The notes under the pieces: model-generated
Seen by the model: the letters and a program-made list of their open reading frames with translations, nothing else
Database searches by the model: none
Told to the model about the DNA's origin: nothing
Made by a program: the position numbers and the translations under genes
Shown: positions 55,786 through 64,000 of the stretch, one piece after another
Layout: every line of letters starts with the position of its first letter
Numbering within the stretch: the stretch's first letter is position 1
Assembly: GCA_021186555.1 (NCBI GenBank)
Contig: JAJKFL010000005.1
Coordinates: 55,660,135-55,724,134 of the forward strand
DNA from: Reticulitermes speratus
Taxonomy: Eukaryota; Arthropoda; Insecta; Blattodea; Rhinotermitidae
Direction of reading: 5' to 3'
Length of the DNA: 64,000 nt

Positions 55786-55938
55786 TGAACATATAACACA
55801 TGCCATCTCTTTTCTTGTCTTGCCGTTTGCTATCTGAGAATAAAATTGCAAAATATGCAAGACTATAATTTTGCCTGTTATTTATGGGTGTGAAACTTGG
55901 TCTCTCACATTCAGGGACGAACACTCTCAAGGTATGCC
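55786..55938 (+). mobile_element. LINE-1 type ORF2 fragment (YGCETWSL region)
   Basis: Frames on the plus strand read SCRLLSENKIAKYA, then after a shift ILPVIYGCETWSLTFRDEH. The YGCETWSLTLR-EEH motif lies downstream of the catalytic core in insect LINE ORF2 proteins. It has frameshifts, no flanking domains and ends at the 21-bp array. Confidence 0.7.
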
Positions 55939-55956
55939 CTAGGCACTGGGTCCCCG

Positions 55957-56265
55957 AGTGTAACTTCAGGTATCCCTTACCGTAACTTCAGGTATCCCTT
56001 AGCGTAACTTCAGGTATCCCTTAGCGTAACTTCAGGTATCCCTTACGTAACTTCAGGTATCTCTTACCGTAACTTCAGGTATCCCTGGTATCCCTTACGT
56101 AACTTCAGGTATCCCTTACGTAACTTCAGGTATCCCTTACGTAACTTCAGGTATCCCTTACCGTAACTTCAGGTATCCCTTACGTAACCTCAGGTATCCC
56201 ATACGTAACTTCAGGTATCCCTTACGTAACTTCAGGTATCCCTTACCGTAACTTCAGGTATCCCT
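55957..56265 (+). repeat. 21/22-bp minisatellite
   Basis: About 14 copies of CGTAACTTCAGGTATCCCTT then A or AC. One copy is fused (CTGGTATCCCTTACG near 56084). Confidence 0.95.
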
Positions 56266-56494
56266 CAGTGTAAGGTCACAACAGGAAGAGGTCATGGCCC
56301 ACTACAAGTACTGTCTCGGCATTTCCCTCAAGGGACTAAGGAAAACCACGAAACATCGCATTCGGCACAACCGTTGTTGCGGCCGATATTCGAACCCGGA
56401 GCCTTAACGCGACACCAAAATGATCTGTAAAATTACAAATTGAATTCCATTTTACAATCTAGAGACAAGTCTCCCTGTGCATATAGGAGTGTAG
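56266..56494. other. Unassigned spacer, possible tRNA-like patch
   Basis: CGATATTCGAACCCGGAGCC at about 56386 looks like a box B complement. Too little remains to define a SINE. Confidence 0.35.
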
Positions 56495-56730
56495 GGGGAC
56501 CAGAGGCGTGACTCCATTCATTCTCAGCCTCTATATTAGATGGAGGTGTTTGGTCAACTTCACCCCTCAGCCGCTTCACCCCCCCCCCCACGAAAGAGCC
56601 CCCGGTACACATCAAATAGAACCAGTCTGGGCATTTTTGAGCAGAGAAACATCTTACCCTGCCAGGAATCGAAATACGGGTCTTCCACCCCGTAGCGTAA
56701 CTACTATACCGACTGAGCTATCACGGCCGG
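56495..56730 (-). mobile_element. SINE-A, antisense
   Basis: GACCAGAGGCGTGACTCCAT, ATTAGATGGAGGTGTTTGGT, CACCCCTCAGCCGCTTCACC, a 10-C run, then ACCAGTCTGGGC, box B complement GGAATCGAAATACGGG and box A complement CCGACTGAGCTATCACGGCC. The 60- and 77-codon frames are shadows. Confidence 0.87.
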
Positions 56731-57097
56731 TTTTACATTAATTGTTGTATCTATTCGTATAATAAAGAAGTCAAAGTTGGTTGTAAAGTACAAATTTTCA
56801 GACAGCCACAAGATGATCTTTTGAAGCACTGAAACAACGCGAAGTAGCAAGACAGAACGCGCCATAAGCTATCCGACTCTCTAGATCACAGTTTTCCGCT
56901 TCAAGAGTAAAGGAGATGAAGCGATTTGTGAAGCAGTTCATTTGCTGTGTGTCAGTGATACACTACTGTCACAACCGGTTAGGAAATCGAATTAATTTTG
57001 TAAGCCACAGTTTGGGAGGTCTCTACTAGCAACTCTTCAGAGCATTACAGGAAAAACCAACCAAGTAGCATCCTAGCTACTCCAGGGACAAGTCGCA
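56731..57097. other. Unassigned spacer
   Basis: No gene or repeat recognised. Confidence 0.4.
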
Positions 57098-57440
57098 CAC
57101 AATTCCAAAATAAAGCAACCTGAAATACAAAAATTGTGTTTCTCAAAGCGGTGTTGCTGAAGTTGCAGGTGTTTGCTATGCCCTACAGGCTTCCAAACGA
57201 AAAATCTGTACACATTTCTCTTGTCAAATATACGTGACACATGCACCACCAATCTCATCCTCCTTGATTTGATCATCGTAATAATATTTGGCGAGAATTT
57301 CAAATCACGAAGCTCCCCATTATGCAATTTTCTCAATTCCCACTGTTACGCCCTACCACTTAAGCCCAATATATTCCTCAACACCCTGTTCTCGGACACC
57401 CTGTACCTCAACGTCGTCATGATATACACAACAGCCAAGT
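57098..57440 (-). mobile_element. LINE-1 type ORF2 fragment (antisense)
   Basis: Minus strand reads RVSENRVLRNILGLSGRA, a stop, QWELRKLHNGELRDLKFSPN, IITMIKSRRMRLVVHVSRI, YRFFVWKPVG. This matches the stretch between the YGCETWSL and DNIK motifs in insect LINE ORF2 tails (RKLHNEEL, SRRMRWAGHVARMG in typical members). Aromatic and glycine residues are lost, and there is an in-frame stop. The 87-codon frame at 57073-57336 is part of this relic. Confidence 0.78.
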
Positions 57441-57614
57441 TACAGTTCCGTATATTGCGTTCTTATATTTTGAGACAGCAAACTAAAACAAAAGATTCTA
57501 GACCTAATGGTAGAAGGCATTCCGAGAATTTACTCTGCTCTTAATTTCTTCATGCATAAAATTTCGATTCGTTATTGAAGTTCCGAAGCCCTAAATTTGC
57601 TTCATTTTCACTAC

Positions 57615-58218
57615 AAAACTGCTTATAAAATCTGTCGTCTTCTGGGTAATTACACGGCGTCGTGTGGTAATTATTTACCGACGTTTCGGGACAACGTATC
57701 GGTCCCATCTTCACGGGTCAAGATTCCGAGTAGCAAAGAAAGACAGCAAAACCGATACGTTGTCCCGAAACGTCGGTAAATAATTACCACTTGCTGGCTT
57801 TCTTTCCTAGTCGGAATCTTGACCCGTGAAGATGGGACCGATACGTTGTCCCGAAACGTCGGTAAATAATTACCACTTGCTGGATTTCTTTCCTAGTCGG
57901 AATCTTGACCCGTGAAGATGGGACCGATACGTTGTCCCGAAACGTCGGTAAATAATTACCACTTGCTGGCTTTCTTTCCTAGTCGGAATCTTGACCCGTG
58001 AAGATGGGGACCGATACGTTGTCCCGAAACGTCGGTAAATAATTACAACATGCTGGCTATCTTTCCTAGTCGGAATCTTAACCCGTGAAGATGGGACCGA
58101 TACGTTGTCCCGAAACGTCGGTAAATAATTACCACACGACGCCGTGTAATTACTCAGAAGACCACAGATTACATCAACATCGCGGCGGAAGCCTGAAATC
58201 GAGGTTAAAACTGCTTAT
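57615..58218. mobile_element. Hammerhead-containing fold-back with five-copy 86-bp array
   Basis: AAAACTGCTTAT occurs exactly at 57615-57626 and 58207-58218, a 12-bp target duplication. Inside, inverted ends (GTCTTCTGGGTAATTACACG left; CGTGTAATTACTCAGAAGAC right) enclose one antisense unit (57663-57730) and five sense units of 86-87 bp starting at 57751, 57837, 57923, 58010 and 58096. Each complete unit carries stem II GGGAC/GTCCC and GAAACGTC. No ORF. Confidence 0.8.
57820..58125 (+). ncRNA. Four tandem hammerhead-like motifs
   Basis: Each reads ACC, CGTGAAGA, stem II GGGAC-loop-GTCCC, GAAAC, GTC, GGT. Stem II is perfect, ACC/GGT can make stem I, and GAAAC/GTC is the zero-loop stem III seen in Penelope-type hammerheads, which would need a dimer. 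GTGAAGA in place of CTGANGA breaks the C3-G8 pair, so present-day cleavage is doubtful. Confidence 0.55.
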
Positions 58219-58799
58219 GTATAAACCCTTGCTGTAATGTACAGTTCAGTTCATATTACTAGCAACCCTTCAAACGACATGACCGCCACTGTACCTGCGA
58301 CATAGACCACTGTTGGTCGGAACGGATGCCTGCTCACGGCTCCTGGCTCTAGACATAATGGCGACGACAAAAAACGTACACAGTGGAGTCCCGCCTCCTC
58401 CATCACCGGGTTTTTGTCGCATTGTGAGATCGCGACCCTCCAAACCACAGCGGAATGTAAGAGGAACCACAAGATATGAGGGAAGCACTTTTGTCATCCG
58501 CTGTACCTACAGTAATGAAGATTGAATGGGAACACAACTGGAATACTTGGGTGGTAAGGGCCACAGTGGCATTGAATTAGCACCGCACGTTGCAGCTGAA
58601 GGATTGTATATTTGTGTGCAAGAATTGCTTAGCAGGAGGTTTTGACACGACAACAAATGTGAACACAAAAAGACACGATGCATTAAGTCACCTAAACAAA
58701 ACGTGTTTACAGCTGAATTAATTTTTGTCGTCCACAGGTCAAAAATAGTTATTAATAACAATAATGATAACACGTGTCTTTGTACTTGCACGTGTAACG
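58219..58799. other. Unassigned spacer
   Basis: Overlapping frames of 70-94 codons on both strands (58251-58791) have no recognised similarity. Confidence 0.4.
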
Positions 58800-59035
58800 T
58801 TATTGTATCAAATGGTTCCTAAGTTAAGTGCAGCAAGTTATGCAGTTAGATCGATGTATCGTATCAGCAATATCGACACATTTAAATCAATTTATTTCGC
58901 ATACTTTCGTTCTATTATAAAGTACGGAATAATTTTTGGGGTAATTTCTCCAACAGTAAGAAGATATTCACATTGCAGAAGAAAATCGTTAGAAGTACGG
59001 TCGGTGCACAACCAAGAACTCCATGCAGAAGTACG
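58800..59035 (+). mobile_element. LINE reverse-transcriptase fragment (jockey-like)
   Basis: The plus strand reads QMVPKLSAASYAVRSMYRIS, NIDTFKSIYFAYFRSIIKYG, IIFG, then after a one-base shift SNSKKIFTLQKKIVRSTVG, AQPRTPCRS. This is the region after the catalytic motif in jockey-like LINEs (IKYGIIFWGNS and IQKKIVRI in typical members). It ends at the 36-bp array, whose unit is its own last 12 codons. No catalytic YxDD remains. Confidence 0.82.
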
Positions 59036-59706
59036 GTCGGTGCACAACCAACAACTCCATGCAGAAGTACGGTCGGTGCACAACCAACAACTCCATGCAG
59101 AAGTACGGTCGGTGCACAACCAACAACTCCATGCAGAAGTACGGTCGGTGCACAACCAAGTACGGTCGGTGCACAACCAAGAACTGCATGCAGAAGTACG
59201 GTCGGTGCACAACCAAGTACGGTCGGTGCACAACCAAGAACTGCATGCAGAAGTACGGTCGGTGCACAACCAAGAACTGCATGCAGAAGTACGGTCGGTG
59301 CACAACCAAGAACTGCATGCAGAAGTACGGTCGGTGCACAACCAAGAACTCCATGCAGAAGTACGGTCGGTGCACAACCAAGAACTGCATGCAGAAGTAC
59401 GGTCGGTGCACAACCAAGAACTGCATGCAGAAGTACGGTCGGTGCACAACCAAGAACTCCATGCAGAAGTACGGTCGGTGCACAACCAAGAACTGCATGC
59501 AGAAGTACGGTCGGTGCACAACCAAGAACTGCATGCAGAAGTACGGTCGGTGCACAACCAAGAACTTCATGCAGAAGTACGGTCGGTGCACAACCAAGAA
59601 CTGCATGCAGAAGTACGGTCGGTGCACAACCAAGAACTCCATGCAGAAGTACGGTCGGTGCACAACCAAGAACTGCATGCAGAAGTACGGTCGGTGCACA
59701 ACCAAC
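58993..59706 (+). repeat. 36-bp minisatellite from LINE codons
   Basis: About 19 units of AGTACGGTCGGTGCACAACC, AAGAACTGCATGCAGA, plus two extra 18-bp partial units (about 59157, 59216). In the LINE frame each unit reads STVGAQPRTACR, where the first is STVGAQPRTPCR. The unit has a perfect palindrome CTGCATGCAG (CTCCATGCAG in others). Shadow frames up to 328 codons (58764-59750) include both the LINE relic and the array. Confidence 0.96.
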
Positions 59707-59711
59707 AACAC

Positions 59712-62064
59712 AAAATGTGTGTGCTAAATACTGTCAAATGTGTGTGCTAAATACTGGCAATAAATGTGTGTGCTAAATACTGTCAATAAATGTGTGTGCT
59801 AAATACTGTCAATAAATGTGTGTGCTAAATATGTCATAAATGTGTGTGCTAAATACTGTCAATAAATATGTGTGCTAAATACTGTCAATAAATGTGTGTG
59901 CTAAATACTGTCAATAAATGTGTGTGCTAAATACTGTCAATAAATGTGTGTGCTAAATATGTCAATAAATGTGTGTGCTAAATACTGTCAATAAATGTGG
60001 TGCTAAATACTGTCAATAAATGTGCGTGCTAAATACTGTCAATAAATGTGTGTGCTAAATACTGTCAATAAATGTGGTGCTAAATACTGTCAATAAATGT
60101 GTGTGCTAAATACTGTCAATAAATGTGTGTGCTAATATACTGTCAATAAATATGTGTGCTAAATACTGTCAATAAATGTGTGTGCTAAATACTGTCAATA
60201 AATGTGGTGCTAAATACTGTCAATAAATGTGGTGCTAAATACTGTCAATAAATGTGGTGCTAAATACTGTCAATAAATGTGCGTGCTAAATACTGTCAAT
60301 AAATGTGTGTGCTAAATACTGTCAATAAATGTGTGTGCTAAATACTGTCAATAAATGTGTGTGCTAAATACTGTCAATAAATGTGTGCTAAATACTGTCA
60401 ATAAATGTGTGTGCTAAATACTGTCAATAAATGTGTGTGCTAAACTGCAATAACTGTGTGCTAAATACTGTCAATAAGTGTGTGCTAAATACTGTCAATA
60501 AATGTGTGTGCTAAATACTGTCAATAAATGTGTGTGCTAAATACTGTCAATAAATGTGTGTGCTAAATACTGTCAATAAATGTGGTGCTAAATACTGTCA
60601 ATAAATGTGTGTAAATACTGTCAATAAATGTGTGTGCTAAATACTGTCAATAAATGTGTGTGCTAAATACTGTCAATAAATGTGTGTGCTAAATACTGTC
60701 AATAAATGTGTGTGCTAAATACTGTCAATAAATGTGTGTGCTAAATACTGTCAATAAATGTGTGTGCTAAATACTGTCAATAAATGTGTGTGCTAAATAC
60801 TGTCAATAAATGTGTGTGCTAAATACTGTCAATAAATGTGTGTGCTAAATACTGTCAATAAATGTGTGTGCTAAATACTGTCAATAAATGTGTGTGCTAA
60901 ATACTGTCAATAAATGTGGTGCTAAATATGTCAATAAATGTGTGCAATTGCTAAATATTGTTCAATATAATAAGTGTGTGCTAAATACTGTCAATAAATG
61001 TGTGTGCTAAATACTGTCAATAAATGTGTGTGCTAAATACTGTCAATAAATGTGGTGCTAAATACTGTCAATAAATGTGTGTGCTAAATACTGTCAATAA
61101 ATGTGTGTGCTAAATACTGTCAATAAATGTGGTGCTAAATACTGTCAATAAATGTGTGCTAAATACTGTCAATAAATGTGTGTGCTAAATACTGTCAATA
61201 AATGTGTGTGCTAAATACTGTCAATAAAATGTGTGTGCTAAATACTGTCAATAAATGTGTGTGCTAAATACTGTCAATAAATGTGTGTGCTAAATACTGT
61301 CAATAAATGTGTGTGCTAAATACTGTCAATAAATGTGTGTGCTAAATACTGTCAATAAATGTGTGTGCTAAATACTGTCAATAAATGTGTGTGCTAAATA
61401 CTGTCAATAAATGTGTGTGCTAAATACTGTCAATAAATGTGTGTGCTAAATACTGTCAATAAATGTGTGTGCTAAATACTGTCAATAAATGTGTGCTAAA
61501 TACTGTCAATAAATGTGTGTGCTAAATACTGTCAATAAATGTGTGTGCTAAATACTGTCAATAAATGTGGTGCTAAATACTGTCAATAAATGTGTGTGCT
61601 AAATACTGTCAATAAATGTGTGTGCTAAATACTGTCAATAAATGTGGTGCTAAATATGTAATATGTTTGCTAAATACTGTCAATAAATGTGTTTGTTTGT
61701 GTGCTAAATACTGTCAATAAATGTGTGTGCTAAATACTGTCAATAAATGTGTGTGCTAAATACTGTCAATAAATGTGTGTGCTAAATACTGTCAATAAAT
61801 GTGTGTGCTAAATACTGTCAATAAATGTGTGTGCTAAATACTGTCAATAAAAAAGTGTGCTAAATACTGTCAATAAATGTGTGTGCTAAATACTGTCAAT
61901 AAATGTGTGTGCTAAATACTGTCAATAAATGTGTGTGCTAAATACTGTCAATAAATGTGTGTGCTAAATACTGTCAATAAATGTGTGTGCTAAATACTGT
62001 CAATAAATGTGTGTGCTAAATACTGTCAATAAATGTGTGTGCTAAATACTGTCAATAAATGTGT
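59712..62064 (+). repeat. 26-bp minisatellite with AATAAA in each unit
   Basis: About 90 copies of AATAAATGTGTGTGCTAAAT, ACTGTC. Common variants are GTGGTGC (25 bp) and GTGTGC (24 bp), with rare GTGCGTG and disordered patches near 60440, 60950 and 61660. Every unit has the polyadenylation hexamer AATAAA followed two bases later by a TGTGTG run. The longest array in the window. Confidence 0.97.
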
Positions 62065-62415
62065 GCCTATAATCAAAGGCTTGCACTCGTTCGAATATTT
62101 CTTAGGGCTCCTGCGAGACACAAAGCTGTCATAACAGAAACACACGGCGGTACTTGCAAAGTTAATATTGCGGAGATCAGTGACAGGCAGAAGGACAAAT
62201 TTAAGAGTTACAAAGCAACTGCTGTCTATTTCAGAGACGTAACACCGACATAATGACGACTGAGTCCGGCACTTTACGTGTCTGCTGATACCTAACGGTG
62301 ATGCACAGTGCGACCGTGGTAGAGAAAATTACGTAACAGAGAGCTTCATGGTCCGCACTGATCAGAAAATGTCATGTAAGAGGCGTGGCATGTGGATTGT
62401 GTTGAGGGGGGAGAC
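62065..62415. other. Unassigned spacer
   Basis: A 64-codon frame (62059-62253) starts in the last array unit. No similarity recognised. Confidence 0.4.
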
Positions 62416-62440
62416 ATTATATATATATATATATATATAT
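62416..62440 (+). repeat. TA microsatellite
   Basis: About 12 TA units, directly left of the LINE fragment. Confidence 0.95.
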
Positions 62441-62695
62441 AGAGTTTTGGTGGAGCAATCTGAAGAAAAGAGACGACTTGGAAAGTCTAGGAGTGGATGG
62501 TCGGATAATATTAAAACAGACCTTAAAAATAGGAAGGGAGAGCGTGGCTTGAATTCGTGTGTCTCAGGACGAAGAAGCGATGTGCTTTTGTGAACACGGT
62601 AATGAACCTCCGGGTTCCATAGAATGTGGAAAATTTCTCGATTATCTCAGAAACTATCAGATTCCCGAGAAAAACTATGCTCCATGGCATTTTTT
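62441..62695 (+). mobile_element. LINE-1 family 3' end (sense)
   Basis: Reads VLVEQSEEKRRLGKSRSGWS, DNIKTDLKN, then a diverged tail and the 3' UTR: GGTAATGAACCTCCGGGTTC, CATAGAATGTGGAAAATTTC, TCCATGGCATT. The order (KRRLG-RS-W-DNIK-DL, then V-MNLRVP region, then UTR) is that of insect LINE ORF2 tails. 5'-truncated with frameshifts. The 81-codon frame at 62348-62593 is this relic. Confidence 0.8.
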
Positions 62696-63415
62696 TTTAA
62701 ATTAGGTAGTAGGTCAGGCAGTCAGTCAAGTCAGTCAGTCAGTCAAGTCAGTCATTCAGTCAGTCAGCTTAGTAAATAACCAACCAAAACTTTTCACTTG
62801 ACGTCCATTTTACTCTGAAATTTTCACCCTAGAGTAATTAAATAAGACGCCAATAGATATTGCAACATCGTTCTGAATATCACAACTTTTCCACAAAGAG
62901 TGGAAAAGAAGAAAATCGTAACTGTGTGCCAGACTACAACAGACACAAAATTAATTCTACGGGCGCGCCACCCCAGCGCGGAAGTGTGTGTATTTCTATT
63001 ACTACTAAATCTGAAAAGTTTTATGAAACAACTGATAAGCTCTTTTCCAGAACTAATGGCAAGGAGCTAGCAAGTAGCTGCTTTCTGATTGGTTAATTTT
63101 CCACCCTCCCACATCTGTCCTGCACCTTGCCTGTCGTATAAGCAGCGAAAGAAAATAAAAGTTATTCTTCGAGAAAAGAAGTTCGTCGCAACTTTTGCTG
63201 GCACCCTTGGATATACACAGACTGCAGCTCTGCCTGCACTCACTGAACAAGAGCTGACTAAGCAACGCTCGCTTTCTGAGCCGGTATTTTGATAGAACGG
63301 AAAAATGGGAGAAAGACGGTTTAAAAACGTACTGCTTTGTAAGACCTGGAGGGACAATGAGCGAGGTACGTAGTGAGGGGCACAGCGTTTATATTGTTAC
63401 GGGGGATATCCTGAA
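62696..63415. other. Unassigned spacer with GTCA repeat
   Basis: GTCAGTCAGTCAAGTCAGTC-type microsatellite at about 62714-62768. The 70- to 96-codon frames beyond are not recognised. Confidence 0.45.
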
Positions 63416-64000
63416 TTTATCCAGTCCGTACCGCGCAGTAAACACACTCCGTCTCAGTTATACAAACCAGTCAGTTAATGTTGTACAGTGAAATAATCGC
63501 TGTTTGTTCTGAGATCCACACAAAACACATAAATACAGTCCGTACCGCGCAGTAAACACACTCCGTCTCAGTTACACAAACCAGTCAGTTAATGCTGTAC
63601 AGTGAAATAATCGCTGTTTGTTCTGAGATCCACACAAAACACATAAATACAGTCCGTACCGCGCAGTAAACACACTCCATCTCAGTTATACAAACCAGTC
63701 AGTTAATGTTGTACAGTGAAATAATCGCTGTTTGTTCTGAGATCCACACAAAACACATAAATACAGTCCGTACCGCGCAGTAAACACACTCCGTCTCAGT
63801 TATACAAACCAATCAGTTAATGTTGTACAGTGAAATAATCGCTGTTTGTTCTGAGATCCACACAAAACACATAAATACAGTCCGTACCGCGCAGTAAACA
63901 CACTCCATCTCAGTTATACAAACCAGTCAGTTAATGTTGTACAGTGAAATAATCGCTGTTTGTTCTGAGATCCACACAAAACACATAAATACAGTCCGTA
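63416..64000 (-). mobile_element. TTAA-type element with 114-bp array, copy 9 (runs off the window)
   Basis: A truncated right end (complement of GGACTGGATAAATTCAGG, 63410-63427) leads into about five clean antisense monomers up to base 64000. CTCCATCTC variants occur in two of them. Confidence 0.82.

Noticed and set aside
58764-59750. 328-codon frame as a host gene
   Set aside because: The first part is a LINE reverse-transcriptase relic with a frameshift, the rest a 36-bp array.

Overview
The window looks like gene-poor DNA from a large arthropod genome, most likely an insect. It has no operons, no Shine-Dalgarno-led genes and no convincing host exon. It holds several tRNA-derived SINE families, broken LINE (non-LTR retrotransposon) fragments, DNA-transposon remnants (TTAA-target, Tigger/pogo, hAT) and microsatellites. 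The SINE and LINE types resemble repeats I recall from cockroach-like insect genomes, but that lineage is recollection, not something shown here. Every long open frame is a tandem-repeat shadow or a transposon remnant.

By hand count about 40% of the 64 kb is tandem array, with monomers of 17, 21, 23, 26, 27, 29, 31, 32, 35, 36, 39, 42, 47, 50, 51, 70, 86 and 114 bp. The 114-bp monomer is the interior of a dispersed element seen at nine loci (1, 9.1k, 16.2k, 22.8k, 28.5k, 33.4k, 39.8k, 53.1k, 63.4k). Better preserved copies have ends like TTAACCCTTTAAAGCCC and CTTTAAAGGGTTAA, as expected of a non-autonomous piggyBac-like TTAA transposon carrying a variable-number array.

Several other arrays also grew from transposons. 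A 50-bp array fills a Tigger/pogo-type element (49.8-50.6k). A 39-bp array repeats the last codons of a LINE at two loci (38.5k, 51.7k). A 36-bp array amplifies 12 codons of a LINE reverse transcriptase (59.0-59.7k). A 23-bp array starts at the edge of a dispersed repeat (48.2k), and a 31-bp array starts in a SINE relic (34.3k).

The most unusual content is a set of small fold-back elements at 12.0k, 44.4k and 57.6k. Each has inverted copies of a motif that fits the hammerhead self-cleaving ribozyme core (CTGANGA, stem II, GAAA, short stem III, cleavage triplet), and each is flanked by an 11-16 bp direct repeat that looks like a target-site duplication. Six more degenerate single motifs lie at 8.8k, 12.5k, 13.3k, 30.1k, 47.5k and 52.5k. 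Hammerhead motifs are known from Penelope-like retroelements and retrozyme-like repeats, so these are probably their relics or non-autonomous relatives.

Layout: 0-9 kb, 114-bp element, 29-bp and 70-bp arrays, SINE and LINE relics; 9-17.5 kb, two 114-bp elements around the 12-kb ribozyme fold-back; 17.5-29.5 kb, SINEs, 42-, 47- and 51-bp arrays, TATG microsatellite, two 114-bp elements; 29.5-41 kb, 35-, 27-, 17-, 32-bp arrays, two 114-bp elements, one LINE end; 41-47 kb, intact SINEs, hAT-like MITE, ribozyme fold-back; 48-54 kb, 23-bp array, Tigger-like element, LINE end with 39-bp array, 114-bp element; 54-64 kb, SINE and LINE fragments, ribozyme array, 36- and 26-bp arrays, last 114-bp element. 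Parts of several arrays are crowded with single-base indels that look like uncorrected assembly error.
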